NCBI GenBank assembly: GCA_001898145.1
Contig: MKSR01000029.1
Span: 620,001-684,000, forward strand
Source: Dyadobacter sp. 50-39
GTDB taxonomy: Bacteria > Bacteroidota > Bacteroidia > Cytophagales > Spirosomataceae
Length of the DNA: 64,000 nt
Direction: 5' to 3'
Shown piece by piece: positions 52,574 through 61,965 of this stretch. How positions within the stretch are numbered: the first letter of the stretch is position 1; each line of letters opens with the position of its first letter. A program made the translations under genes and the position numbers. A model generated the notes under the pieces. The model saw only the letters and a program-made list of their open reading frames with translations. It had not been told where the DNA came from and made no database searches.

Positions 52574-53275
52574 TTACAAATTGACTTTCTGGACAGGCGA
52601 GAAAACCATATCCTCCACATCTTTGATCTTCACACCCACCCTCGCGAACACGTAGTTCTGGGCAGGCGAAAGCGTAGGTACCGCAGCTGTGAGATTGATC
52701 GCGTTCAGGTCTTTGATATCGGCCCCGGGGATGTCTGTCACAGCCACGTTGGTAGCGCGGGCAACAAAATCTGTTTTGTTCACATACAATGAGACCCTTT
52801 CAATGTCTTTACCCTCGGTACCGGTCAGGATTTTTTCAAGTTTCAGGGAAACATTCACCTTACTTTCCCCCCCGGAGAACTGCGGCGTGCGGATCATGTA
52901 ATAAGGTGTAACTTCCACGTCGAGCTTCTGGCTGCCTGCCAGTTTCACGAACAATGTGTCTTTGGCAGCAGCGTCTTTCACAATGGTCTTGAACGGTCCT
53001 CGGTTTCTGGGAAAAACCAGTTTGTAACTCCCGTCAAACAAAAGCGCCGAATAGGACCCGTTCTGCGAAATGGGTGCATCGATGGGCGCCAGTTTGCCAA
53101 AGCCCGGTTGCCAGAGTTGCAGGCGCACCTGCCCTTCCTCCACGCCGATGGGTTCACCTTTGTACACGATCTGGCCTGAGAGTGTCGATTTAGGCTCGGC
53201 ATAGTTGTCCTTTTCGCAAGCCGACAGGAGCGCGACCATCGCAACAAGCGGCATAATATGAAATCTGATCTTCAT
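52574..53275 (-). CDS. DUF3823 domain lipoprotein, system 3
   Basis: A 233-residue lipoprotein (VALLSACEKD, Cys20) of the DUF3823 family, which is found directly after SusD in many Bacteroidota glycan systems. The N-terminal half starts LSGQIVYKGEPIGVEEGQVR, a beta-sandwich like those of carboxypeptidase-regulatory domains; the C-terminal half has VSLKLEKILTG and ERVSLYVNKTDFV strands. It is likely a surface glycan-binding protein (SusE/F-like role) that helps deliver the ligand to SusCD. It lies 27 bp downstream of susD. Binding specificity is unknown. Confidence 0.88.
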   Translation of the reverse strand: MKIRFHIMPLVAMVALLSACEKDNYAEPKSTLSGQIVYKGEPIGVEEGQVRLQLWQPGFGKLAPIDAPISQNGSYSALLFDGSYKLVFPRNRGPFKTIVKDAAAKDTLFVKLAGSQKLDVEVTPYYMIRTPQFSGGESKVNVSLKLEKILTGTEGKDIERVSLYVNKTDFVARATNVAVTDIPGADIKDLNAINLTAAVPTLSPAQNYVFARVGVKIKDVEDMVFSPVQKVNL

Positions 53276-53302
53276 GATATCTTATCGTTTGAATGTGATG
53301 GC

Positions 53303-55210
53303 CTAGTGGTTCGGGTTTCTGACGAGCTTCGGGTTGTTGCTGATGATAGCGTCGTCGATGTACGAATAGTAGTTTCCAAGCTGGAAACGGTCGGCACCGG
53401 TAACACGGCTGAGTTTGACCTGCTTGTAAATCCATTTCCCGTTATTGGGCGAGCCCGGATCATAGATTTTATATGACCACAATCCCCAGGGCTGCGTGTT
53501 GCGCTTAACCGCTTTGCCCAGGTCTTTGGAAAGTTCTGCCGCGGTAATCGCGTTGCCGTCCAGGATCTGATGCGCAATGCGCCATCTTTTCATGTCAAAC
53601 AGCAGGTGCCCTTCGAATGCCAGCTCCACGCGGCGCTCGTGCACAAGGCGGTCGAAGTTGATTTCCGAAGCTTTCAGCGGCGTCACCAATCCGGCGCGGG
53701 CGCGGACCTGGTTCATATAACCAGCCGCTTCCGCTGCCTGGCCGAGCTCAAATGCAGCCTCGGCCGCATTCAGCAGCACTTCGGCATAACGGTATCGAAC
53801 GAGCCACACCTCGCTGTTCACGCCGCGCTGCCCTGAACCTACCACGGGATCGAGGTATTTGCGGAGGTAGAAGCCGGTTTGGGCCGTAAATTCAAAGCCG
53901 TCGATGGGGCCGTCGAAACCTACTACCTGTTCCGGTACCGTTTTGCCGGGAAGTGTTTTCTGTGCACCGCGGTCGTCGCCGCTGATGATCGTGCCATTAC
54001 CCAACTGGTAGCCTGCCCAAATATCCACTTTCCGACCTTTAAACGTGGTTCCCGGCAGCATTACCGTGCCGCCGAGGCGTGCGTCGCGACCTGCGAAAAT
54101 ATCGGTCTGATCCGAATAGTAGATAGGGGTCCCGTTTGCATTGGCCGTCGGGATCGGCGCGAAGGTGTTGTCCAGTTTTTCAAATGCCTCCACGAATTGC
54201 AGCGACGGGTTAATGCGGCCGCCCTCCTCTTCCTCTGCGCCGTAGCGGGGCTGGTTCCAGCCGGTGAAATAATGCACTTTGCCGCTTTGCAATTTAAAAT
54301 CCTCCACAAAAATCACTTCCGGATTGTTGGCCTTGTCATAGAAAATGCTGGCGAAGTTTTCGGAGAGATCAGGCTTTTTGGTATACAATGCATAAGCCCC
54401 CGCATTACCTGAAATAATCTCTTTGGCAGCCGCCAGTGCTTTGGTATAGTAACCATTCGCCGCGCTGGCCGGAATGCCCACCTCGCCGCCCGGCAGCGAA
54501 ACCTGGGGTGTATTCACGCCGTATTTCGCGATGGAACCCGCGTAAATCGCCGCCCGGACTTCCATGGCCAGTGCCGCCGCTTTGGTTGCGCGGGATTTCT
54601 CACCTGCGCTCGCCGGCAGCTTGTCTTTTATTTCTTCCGCCTCTTTAATGACAAAATCGTAAATCTCCGACTCCTTGGCGCGCGGGTGCTGCAGATACGA
54701 AGGGTCTCCGCTGAAATCGTACACCATCGGTTCGAGGATCAGCGGCACGCCGCCCATTCTTTTCACCAATTCGAAGTAGTAGGAAGCCCTCAGAAAGCGC
54801 GCTTCGGCCAGGTAGCTTTCGCGAACAGCCGGCGTAAGCTTGTCGGCTGCCGTACATTTCTGGATAAAGAGGTTCATCTCGCGGATGTAGCCATAGTCCC
54901 ACGCACCCCACGACCGTACATCCCAGCCGCTGTTCTGGAAGTTGCCATAACGGCCGGCTTCCGACCAGAATGCCTCGTTGAAGTCGCCTACGGTCGTCCA
55001 GCCCGGAACGTCGTTGATCGTTTTGAAAGTCGAGAGATCGACGTAGCGGTTGTACAAATCACCCAGTACCGAGAGTACCTGGCCTTCGTCACTCCATATC
55101 TGGTCTTCGGAAAGTTGCCCTGTCGGCGGACGGTTCAGGAATTCGTCGTCGTTACAGCTCCAACCCAGGGTCAATACAGCAATCGATAGTATTTGAAATA
55201 TCTTTTTCAT
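53303..55210 (-). CDS. SusD/RagB-family lipoprotein, system 3
   Basis: A 635-residue SusD protein, longer than the roughly 480-500 residues of its two relatives here, with inserts in the middle (about 200-430). The start at 55210 (MKKIFQIL) places a lipobox (LGWSCNDDE) at Cys19; the frame is open four codons upstream. The N-terminal part has FLNRPPTGQLSEDQIWSDEG, and the C-terminal part LVRYRYAEVLLNAAEAAFEL and ERRVELAFEGHLLFDMKRWR. The added segments may widen the binding surface for a larger ligand. It lies 17 bp after susC. Confidence 0.95.
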   Translation of the reverse strand: MKKIFQILSIAVLTLGWSCNDDEFLNRPPTGQLSEDQIWSDEGQVLSVLGDLYNRYVDLSTFKTINDVPGWTTVGDFNEAFWSEAGRYGNFQNSGWDVRSWGAWDYGYIREMNLFIQKCTAADKLTPAVRESYLAEARFLRASYYFELVKRMGGVPLILEPMVYDFSGDPSYLQHPRAKESEIYDFVIKEAEEIKDKLPASAGEKSRATKAAALAMEVRAAIYAGSIAKYGVNTPQVSLPGGEVGIPASAANGYYTKALAAAKEIISGNAGAYALYTKKPDLSENFASIFYDKANNPEVIFVEDFKLQSGKVHYFTGWNQPRYGAEEEEGGRINPSLQFVEAFEKLDNTFAPIPTANANGTPIYYSDQTDIFAGRDARLGGTVMLPGTTFKGRKVDIWAGYQLGNGTIISGDDRGAQKTLPGKTVPEQVVGFDGPIDGFEFTAQTGFYLRKYLDPVVGSGQRGVNSEVWLVRYRYAEVLLNAAEAAFELGQAAEAAGYMNQVRARAGLVTPLKASEINFDRLVHERRVELAFEGHLLFDMKRWRIAHQILDGNAITAAELSKDLGKAVKRNTQPWGLWSYKIYDPGSPNNGKWIYKQVKLSRVTGADRFQLGNYYSYIDDAIISNNPKLVRNPNH

Positions 55211-55227
55211 GTTGAATTCCAATCGGT

Positions 55228-58200
55228 TTAAATAGATAGGTTGATGCCTATGTTCACGAATTTGTTCTGCGGATACTGCAATCCGTTGTCATTCTCGATT
55301 TCGGGGTCAACACCAAACTTCTTCAAGTTGTCGATGGAGAACAGGTTATAACCATTGATATAGAACCTGGCGCGGGAGAGTTTCAGTTTTTCCAAAACCG
55401 ATTTTGGCAGTGAATAGCTGAGCTCGATCGTCCTTGCGCGGATGTATTTCACATTATGCACCCAGAAAGTGGAATTTCTGTAATTGCTGTGGCCGCCGTC
55501 GTTGTAGCGCAGTGCAGGATATTTGCCGGGAATCCACTGGCTGTTCACATCGAACGGGTCAGAGCGGTGCCATCTGTCGAGGAATATGCTGTTCAATGCG
55601 CCCTCGTTCTGGTATGGCCAGCGCTGCTCGTAATTCTGGTTCCACGAATACATACCGCCGCCCGAGAAGTCGGCCACAAAACCGATTCCTTTCCAGCTGA
55701 CAGAGAAGTTCAACCCGAAGTTGACGTTCGGCTGGCCGGTAGCATTGTAGCCGATTGGCCGCTGGTCGTATCCGTCGATCACATGATCACCGTTCAGGTC
55801 TTTGTAAATCAAGTCACCCGGCAGCAATGTGCGGTTTCCTTGTCCGTCGATATTGACCGGGTATTCGGCGATCTCCTGCTGCGACTGGAACTGGCCAATT
55901 GATTCGAGGCCCCAGAAAATATTGGTGTAACGTTCCTCGCCGGAAGCCCGGTAGCGGTCCCAGGAGTTGTTGAAAATAGGCTTGTAAGACGATACGAACT
56001 TGCTCCGGGCAAACGACACGTTTCCACCGATGGAAAAATTGATATTGCCGGCCTTGCCATTGTAGGTAAGCGCGCCCTCCCATCCCTGCTGCGAGTCGCT
56101 GTTCACGTTTTCATCGGGCAATGCATAACCCAGTTCGCTGGGAACGAGGATGTCGTATTTGCGGCCCAGCAATCCGGTACGCAGGCGATAGAAGTAATCG
56201 ACGCTACCGGTGATTTTTGTACCCAGGAACGAAAAGTCGGCACCAATATCGGTGATCTTACTTTTAAACCAGGAAATATTGTTGATGATCTGGCCCTTGT
56301 CGCGGCTGGTCACTACCGCATTTCCGCTCAGGATCACGTTGCCTTTGTTGTAGTCGTAGCCGGGCAGGTAAGCATATGGGCTCAGCGGGCGGTTGGGATC
56401 ATTGTTGAAGAGAATGTTGTCGTCCCCAAGGATACCATAAGACCCTCTGAATTTCAGGTCATCCAGAATGCTGCGCTCGCCGATCAGGTTTTTGAAAAAG
56501 GTTTCCTCCGAAATTCTCCAACCTGCCGATGCCGACGGGAAGTAACCCACGCGACGGTCCGGAGCGAACTTCCACGACGCGTCACGACGTGCCGAAACTT
56601 CGAGGTAATATTTACCCGCGTAGTCATAATTCACTCTACCGATATACCCTATACGTGCAAGCTCTGTATCGCTGTCATTGTAGGTATCCACGGTGGGGAA
56701 GTATATCAAAGGCAATGTATTGGTTTTGGGAACGGCGTGTACCCATTGGTCCTGCACCTGCTCGTCCTGCCACTCGGATACGAGCGTTGCTCCTACCGTG
56801 TGCTTGCCGAATGTATTGCTGTATGCCAGCTGGCCCTGGTACACATTGCGCATTACTTTCCGGGTACCGCGCTCGCGCCACGGGTTGGTACTGCCGCCCG
56901 TTACGGTGTAGGTATCGTCGGTCGGATTGTAGGTATATGCCTTGTAGGTGTATTCGTGGCCATTCATGACGCGGTCTGCAATGTAGTAGGAATACATTCC
57001 GCGGGCCGACAGGCCTTTCACGCCCGGAATCTGGTATTCTGCCGAGAAATTGGTTTGCAAAACGCGCCAGTATTCGGTCCAGTAGCCACCAAGCTTCTTG
57101 TTATTGTATGCCCAGTTGGTTTCGTTGTGCTTGATATCATTCAGATACTCAGGATTATCGTTCGCATACGGCCGCTCGAACGGGCGGTTGCGCAGGATCG
57201 CGAAGCGGGGCAGCCAGTAGTCGTCACCACCGGGAATACCGGGCTGATCGCGTTTCTCGATACGGCCATTGATCTGCACACCGAGTTTCAGGCGATCGGT
57301 AATCTTCGCGTCGACATTGCTTTGAATGTTGGTACGGTCAAATGTAAACTCGCGGCCGAGCACCGAGTTCTGGTGCAGCCTGGTCGCTGAAATGTAGTAG
57401 TTGATCTTGTCCGAACCGCCCGTCATATTCAGGTTCACGGAATTCAGCGGCGAATTCTTCTGAACGATAAAGTCTTTCCAGTTAAAGGTCTGGTAGCCGC
57501 GTTCGGTACCGGCGCGGTACTTGTCAAGTTCGCCCTGGGTGATCGACGTTTTGCCGTACTGATTCATTTCCGCCTCGGCTTTGCCCAGCATCCATTGGTA
57601 CGAATCGTTCACCACATTCGGGAACCGCGACCAGTTTTGCCAGCCCGTATAAGCGTCCAGACTTACTGTATTCTTGGCACCCATTTTACCGCGCTTGGTC
57701 GTAACCACCACCACTCCATTCGCCGCGCGAACCCCGTAAATGGCCGCAGAAGCGTCTTTCAGTACCGAAATGCTTTCAATATCGTTGGGGGAAATATTGT
57801 TGAACTGCCCTGCATCCTGCTGGATTCCATCGATCACGAACAGCGGGTTACCCATGTTGCGGATCTGAATGTTGGCACTTGCACCCGGGCGGCCGTCGGG
57901 CATCCGGAACGTCACACCCGGCAGCTTGCCCGCCAGGCCTGAACTCACCGTGGAGCCGCCGTGTACGCGTTCAAGGTCCTTGCTGGTCACCGTCGCGATC
58001 GACCCGGTGAGCGACTCCTTCCGTTGGGTGCCATAACCGACTACGACTACTTCTTCCAAAGCTTTGTTATCCACTTTGAGTGTGATATCCAGGGCACTCT
58101 GGCCCGCCGGTACTGTAATTTCCTGCGAAAGGAACCCAACAAAAGAGAATATCAATGTATGATCGCCATTGGGAACGGTGATCGAGTATTTGCCTTTTTC

Positions 58201-58731
58201 GTCCGTCAATGTACCGGTTTGTGTGCCTTTCAATACGACACTCACCCCTGGTAAACCAGAGCCGGTTTCATCTTTCACCACACCTGTAACCGCTTTATCT
58301 ACCGTAGCGGAGCTGAATTCTACCACCGGTATTTCCTCCGAAACCGATTCCGCCGCAGCAGGTGCAGGATGATCGGGTTTGATCACGATCAGATCATTTT
58401 TGATCCGGTAATTCAATTCCAGGGGCTTCAATAAAGCATCCAGAACGGCCGACAGTGAGCCATTTTTAACCCTGATCGAAGCGCGGCGATCAGATTGGAT
58501 CAATTTTGAGCTGAATATAAACTTGGCATTGGTCTGCTTTTCAAGCTGCGCGAAGATCGTCTTGATCTCCTCGTTCCGGATATCAATGGTGACCTTTTGG
58601 CTCAATGCGGATTGAGCCCTCCCGTCGTTCGCCCACGTGATGCCCGCGAACAGGCCTGCCAGGATACATTGCATTAATGTGATTCGCATGAGCTTGATGA
58701 GAAAGTCTTCAGGTCGTCGAACTTTTTTCAT
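55228..58731 (-). CDS. SusC/RagA-family TonB-dependent transporter with STN domain, system 3
   Basis: A 1167-residue transporter. Order: N-terminal signal sequence (MQCILAGLFAGITW); STN domain (about 45-118, TNAKFIFSSKLIQSDRRASI); carboxypeptidase-regulatory-like domain (about 145-235, GVVKDETGSGLPGVSVVLKG); linker EEVVVVGYGTQRKESLTGSI; plug (GNPLFVIDGIQQDAG, AANGVVVVTTKRG); barrel. It differs from the other two in its plug (one fewer residue in DASAAIYGVRAANG). It is the transporter of the longest operon here. The leader before it carries the two-hairpin element. Confidence 0.97.
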   Translation of the reverse strand: MKKVRRPEDFLIKLMRITLMQCILAGLFAGITWANDGRAQSALSQKVTIDIRNEEIKTIFAQLEKQTNAKFIFSSKLIQSDRRASIRVKNGSLSAVLDALLKPLELNYRIKNDLIVIKPDHPAPAAAESVSEEIPVVEFSSATVDKAVTGVVKDETGSGLPGVSVVLKGTQTGTLTDEKGKYSITVPNGDHTLIFSFVGFLSQEITVPAGQSALDITLKVDNKALEEVVVVGYGTQRKESLTGSIATVTSKDLERVHGGSTVSSGLAGKLPGVTFRMPDGRPGASANIQIRNMGNPLFVIDGIQQDAGQFNNISPNDIESISVLKDASAAIYGVRAANGVVVVTTKRGKMGAKNTVSLDAYTGWQNWSRFPNVVNDSYQWMLGKAEAEMNQYGKTSITQGELDKYRAGTERGYQTFNWKDFIVQKNSPLNSVNLNMTGGSDKINYYISATRLHQNSVLGREFTFDRTNIQSNVDAKITDRLKLGVQINGRIEKRDQPGIPGGDDYWLPRFAILRNRPFERPYANDNPEYLNDIKHNETNWAYNNKKLGGYWTEYWRVLQTNFSAEYQIPGVKGLSARGMYSYYIADRVMNGHEYTYKAYTYNPTDDTYTVTGGSTNPWRERGTRKVMRNVYQGQLAYSNTFGKHTVGATLVSEWQDEQVQDQWVHAVPKTNTLPLIYFPTVDTYNDSDTELARIGYIGRVNYDYAGKYYLEVSARRDASWKFAPDRRVGYFPSASAGWRISEETFFKNLIGERSILDDLKFRGSYGILGDDNILFNNDPNRPLSPYAYLPGYDYNKGNVILSGNAVVTSRDKGQIINNISWFKSKITDIGADFSFLGTKITGSVDYFYRLRTGLLGRKYDILVPSELGYALPDENVNSDSQQGWEGALTYNGKAGNINFSIGGNVSFARSKFVSSYKPIFNNSWDRYRASGEERYTNIFWGLESIGQFQSQQEIAEYPVNIDGQGNRTLLPGDLIYKDLNGDHVIDGYDQRPIGYNATGQPNVNFGLNFSVSWKGIGFVADFSGGGMYSWNQNYEQRWPYQNEGALNSIFLDRWHRSDPFDVNSQWIPGKYPALRYNDGGHSNYRNSTFWVHNVKYIRARTIELSYSLPKSVLEKLKLSRARFYINGYNLFSIDNLKKFGVDPEIENDNGLQYPQNKFVNIGINLSI

Positions 58732-58786
58732 ATTTTTGAATGAATTTGTTGTTTAAGGAGATTATCCAACGAAATCTTCCCCGGTT

Positions 58787-58867
58787 CATCCATTGTCCAA
58801 ATGGATGTGCAGTAATGTCCGTTACTGTTGGGGAACCCGGATCAGTCATGCTGGAACATGGCTGGTC
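58787..58867 (-). promoter_or_regulatory. Two-hairpin leader of system 3 susC
   Basis: On the transcribed strand the first hairpin (58867-58840) has a GACCAG stem and an inner AUG-UUCCAG-CAU hexaloop unit (within 58845-58859). The second (58807-58787) is a perfect CATCCATT/AATGGATG stem, 55 bp before the start codon. The hexaloop and order match the leader of system 2 susC; the stems differ, which suggests a conserved structure. Confidence 0.55.
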
Positions 58868-58948
58868 TTTTTTATTTTTTGGGCAATACGGTAGCGTTAC
58901 GTCATAGGCGGCGTTATGGGTAAATTGTTGATATGTGGTGTCAAAAAG

Positions 58949-60088
58949 CTACTTACATCCTTTTCCCAGGATTGTTATCTGGTTATCGGCCACTTCGTAC
59001 TGCGCGTCGAGCGCATTGCAGATCACTTCGAGCTTTTCCTTCAAAGGCTGCCCGATCAAAGTTGCATTCAGCGGGCAACTGCCCATTTTTTCCCGGTCGT
59101 AAACGATCCGGACATTGTAGGCACCTTCCAGTATCCGGAACACGTCGGAGACCGGGGTCTCATCGAATACAAACTGCTGTTTGGAGACATCCTTGTCCGA
59201 AGATGCCGCCACGGCAGCGGGTAGCGGAACAATCTTACCGCTCTCCTTTGAAAATGCGATCCGCTGATCGTGATTAAGCGTCACGCCTTCCAATTCGGGC
59301 TTATCCAGTACAGCTTCCTTCTGGCTGTTGTCCAGGTTATTGATGGAAAACACCGACACTGTACCCGTTCGCACCTCTACTTTAATATCCTTGCTCTCCG
59401 ATGATGCGTCGATGGTGAAACTGGTACCGAGCACCTTGGTGGCCAGCCCGTAACTGTACACCAGAAACGGCATCTGCTTGTTTTTTACAATTTCAAAAAA
59501 CGCTTTCCCCGTCAGCGTAACCTCTCTCCGCTTCCTGTTCGACCCTTCCGAATAGCTTAGCCTGCCACCGGGTTGCAGCACCACCGAGCTTCCGTCTTGC
59601 AGCAATACTGTCATCGGCTTCTCGGTATCATTGTATTTCTGAATGGTGTTGGGTAAATCTGCCTCCTCGCGTACCGCCACTTCCTGCAATGGGCCGTCGG
59701 CCTTTTTATAATAGAACCAGTAGCTCACCGAACCAATGCTCAGGATTAATGCTGCTGAGGCAGCCACCCGTGCCCAGCGCCATCCATGCCCGCGGCTTGT
59801 TTTAAAAACCGGTACGGGCTCCGGCGTCTTGGTAACCTCATCGTGCATATGACTCTCGACGATACTCCACATTCTGTCGCTCTGTTTCCGGGTTGGCTGA
59901 TGCCTGCCCGTATCCTTCGCCAGCAGAATGACATACTCCCGGGCGGACTCGACCGTCTTACGTTTCCTAGGGTGTTTTTCCAGGAATGCCTGCCATTTGC
60001 GGTCGCTGAGTTCGTCGGGATGCATTACCCAGGCGATAAACTCTTCATTTCTGATCAGCTCGGTCAGAGAATAAGGATCATGCTTCAT
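58949..60088 (-). CDS. FecR-family anti-sigma factor, system 3
   Basis: A 379-residue inner-membrane anti-sigma factor. A cytoplasmic part (1-105) with HPDELSDRKWQAFLEKHPRK is followed by a membrane helix (about 107-125, WARVAASAALILSIGSVSYW). The periplasmic FecR domain has VLLQDGSSVVLQPGGRLSYS, VTLTGKAFFEIVKN and LATKVLGTSFTIDASSES. The C-terminal DUF4974 has FVFDETPVSDVFRILEGAYN and a CPL...KGC cysteine pair as in the system 2 FecR, which suggests the two come from a common source. It lies 92 bp after the sigma gene. Confidence 0.94.
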   Translation of the reverse strand: MKHDPYSLTELIRNEEFIAWVMHPDELSDRKWQAFLEKHPRKRKTVESAREYVILLAKDTGRHQPTRKQSDRMWSIVESHMHDEVTKTPEPVPVFKTSRGHGWRWARVAASAALILSIGSVSYWFYYKKADGPLQEVAVREEADLPNTIQKYNDTEKPMTVLLQDGSSVVLQPGGRLSYSEGSNRKRREVTLTGKAFFEIVKNKQMPFLVYSYGLATKVLGTSFTIDASSESKDIKVEVRTGTVSVFSINNLDNSQKEAVLDKPELEGVTLNHDQRIAFSKESGKIVPLPAAVAASSDKDVSKQQFVFDETPVSDVFRILEGAYNVRIVYDREKMGSCPLNATLIGQPLKEKLEVICNALDAQYEVADNQITILGKGCK

Positions 60089-60180
60089 GTTTCGCGGGAT
60101 GCAGTTGTCGTCGTTCAGTTATACAGAGCGGCGAAACGCGGATTTGACCTCTCCAAAATGAAATTATTTGGAGAAAAATT

Positions 60181-60798
60181 TCAAAAAAATAGTAACATCC
60201 AGAAAATCAGGGAGGAAATCAGCAGCATTTCCCGGCTCTGGCGCAGGGATGTCAATGCTTTGTAGATGAAATTGCGAACAGATTTTTCGTTCACGCCCAT
60301 AATTTCAGCGATTTCTTCGATGCTGAAATCGTCGAAGTAACGAAGCGTCAGCGCTTCGAGTTGCCGCTCGGGTAATTGGGCCAACAGCTCCTGGATGCGT
60401 TGCGCACGGACGGACGAGGATTCCGCCTCGATCAGGATCGCCTCCGAATTGGTATGGTTTGCGGGTGTGTCTTCATCGTCGAGCTCGCTGATCTCTTCCA
60501 TCGAAGGAAACTTGTCGAGCGCTACGTGAATGCGGCGGCGCAATGCGCGGTAGAGGTAGAATTTTACGGAAGTCACATGCTCGGCAAGGTTATGCCGCAG
60601 CCGCCATATGTCGATAAACACGTCCTGGACAGCGTCCTCTACGAGCGAAGAATTGGGGGAAAGCTTGCTGCCGTAGTTGTAAAGTGTGCGGTGGTATTTC
60701 TCAAAAATTGCAGTAAAGGCTTGCTCATCGCCCATGCGAATCCTTCGCCATAGATCATGATCTTTGGTTTCCCCCGTTGAGGTAGCAATTTGCATCAC
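60181..60798 (-). CDS. ECF sigma-70 factor, system 3
   Basis: A 205-residue ECF sigma factor that should direct the system 3 operon. Region 2 (about 25-90) includes FTAIFEKYHRTLYNYGSKLS and VEDAVQDVFIDIWRLR. Region 4 (about 135-190) includes LPERQLEALTLRYFDDFSIE and EIAEIMGVNEKSVRNFIYKA. The C-terminal tail (MLLISSLIFWMLLFF) is very hydrophobic, as in the sigma factors of systems 1 and 2, and could insert in or lie on the membrane. It is the first gene of system 3. Confidence 0.94.
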   Translation of the reverse strand: MMQIATSTGETKDHDLWRRIRMGDEQAFTAIFEKYHRTLYNYGSKLSPNSSLVEDAVQDVFIDIWRLRHNLAEHVTSVKFYLYRALRRRIHVALDKFPSMEEISELDDEDTPANHTNSEAILIEAESSSVRAQRIQELLAQLPERQLEALTLRYFDDFSIEEIAEIMGVNEKSVRNFIYKALTSLRQSREMLLISSLIFWMLLFF

Positions 60799-60898
60799 CG
60801 CTTCTGTCTGTTTTCGTAAGAAAGCATAAAGCTAAAAATTTATCCTTAAAATACTATTAGGCTATCGGCTATCTTACTTCGGCTGTCGGCTGTTTATG

Positions 60899-60923
60899 AA
60901 AAAAGCTGCCTTGTGGCAGCTTT
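60899..60923 (-). terminator. Terminator after the Rpn-like gene
   Basis: The 9-bp stem 60902-60910 with 60915-60923 (AAAGCTGCC) and 4-base loop is followed on the minus strand by a T-run. Confidence 0.88.
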
Positions 60924-60944
60924 GGAATGTTCTGTATTTCACCA

Positions 60945-61889
60945 TCAAACCTTTTGCTTTATCTCCTGCACAAATTCAATGGAAACATCAGCCAGCCGTG
61001 CGATCTCCTCGTCGGTGAACTGCGTTTCGCGAAGAAGGTTCTGAACAAAGGCGGTGTTACGTTCGAGATGGCCCTTAGCGAGCCCTTGTTCTAAACCCCG
61101 TTCCAAACCTTCTTCTATACCGTACTCTTTGGCTTCTTCTTTCACGATATGCAAAATAGCTTCTTCGAATGTCATAGATATATATGATTGATTAACTACA
61201 CTGTCGATTTCCAGATCTAACTGTACATCCATTTCCTCATCTCCCAACCTTACATAAAATTTCAAAAATTCCATCAATTTTCCAATCTTCCACTTAGGAA
61301 TATCGCGACTTAATAACCTCTTAGCCAGATCAATTTTCAAACGGTAAAGTTCATCCACCGGAAGCATCTTTCGATTGAGTGCAATTTTTGTTGCCAGCAC
61401 AACCTGAGCAAACGGATTATCACTCGCCTCCAATTCTTCCTCCGATTGATCCAGCACCTTATAACTGTTAAACCGAAAACAAACACTCGTGCCCAGGCAA
61501 GCCTGCTCAAACTGGACAGGGAGGAAATGCCTGTAATCGTCTGTAAGGATGGCGAAAGCGGTAATGGGCTTACGGTGCTTGTCCCATATGCGGTAATAGT
61601 ATGTAAACATCCGGTCGGGAAAGGCTACGTCACGGTAGCCCTGGACCTCGATGTGTACCAACAGCCAGGCCTCGGCGCCGGAACGGCAATGCACTTTTAC
61701 GAGCTTATCCACATACCGGATGGCGAATGCGTCGCCATCCGGCGGGAACAGCTGGTCTAGCTCCTGATCGAGGTATTCGAAGCCCTTTTCGAAGTCGAAC
61801 AGCGTTTCTGCATTGGGGAAGAAAAATTTCAGGAAGTCATCAAAAATATCTTCCAGTATCGATTTCCATAATATATCGTTTCGCTTCAT
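60945..61889 (-). CDS. Rpn-like PD-(D/E)XK nuclease family protein
   Basis: A 314-residue protein starting at 61889 (MKRNDILWKSILEDIFDD); the frame is open 58 codons further, but those overlap the serC terminator and gene. The N-terminal half has the layout of Rpn-family recombination-promoting nucleases (often labelled putative transposase), with Asp in RYVDKLVKVHCRSG and Glu in LLVHIEVQGYRD as the PD-(D/E)XK core, then FAILTDDYRHFLP. The C-terminus has repeated GIEEGLERGLEQGLAKG units, common in this family, then a helix-rich tail with LLRETQFTDEEIARLADVS. No terminal repeats or target duplications are seen. Its own terminator follows, so it is a single-gene unit. Confidence 0.78.
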   Translation of the reverse strand: MKRNDILWKSILEDIFDDFLKFFFPNAETLFDFEKGFEYLDQELDQLFPPDGDAFAIRYVDKLVKVHCRSGAEAWLLVHIEVQGYRDVAFPDRMFTYYYRIWDKHRKPITAFAILTDDYRHFLPVQFEQACLGTSVCFRFNSYKVLDQSEEELEASDNPFAQVVLATKIALNRKMLPVDELYRLKIDLAKRLLSRDIPKWKIGKLMEFLKFYVRLGDEEMDVQLDLEIDSVVNQSYISMTFEEAILHIVKEEAKEYGIEEGLERGLEQGLAKGHLERNTAFVQNLLRETQFTDEEIARLADVSIEFVQEIKQKV

Positions 61890-61898
61890 CAAGAAAAG

Positions 61899-61938
61899 AA
61901 AAGGGTGCCGAACATTTAGACGTTCAAGCACCCTTTTT
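61899..61938 (-). terminator. Terminator of serA-serC
   Basis: The outer arms AAAAGGGTGC (61899-61908) and GCACCCTTTT (61928-61937) have an inner GAAC/GTTC stem and are followed by a T-rich run on the minus strand. It lies 28 bp after the serC stop. Confidence 0.85.
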
Positions 61939-61965
61939 GGTAACGCTATTCTACAAGCTATTTTT

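Noticed and set aside
60945-61889. Rpn-like gene considered as an insertion sequence
   Set aside because: No terminal inverted repeats, target duplication or second copy are seen. The family name transposase is historical.
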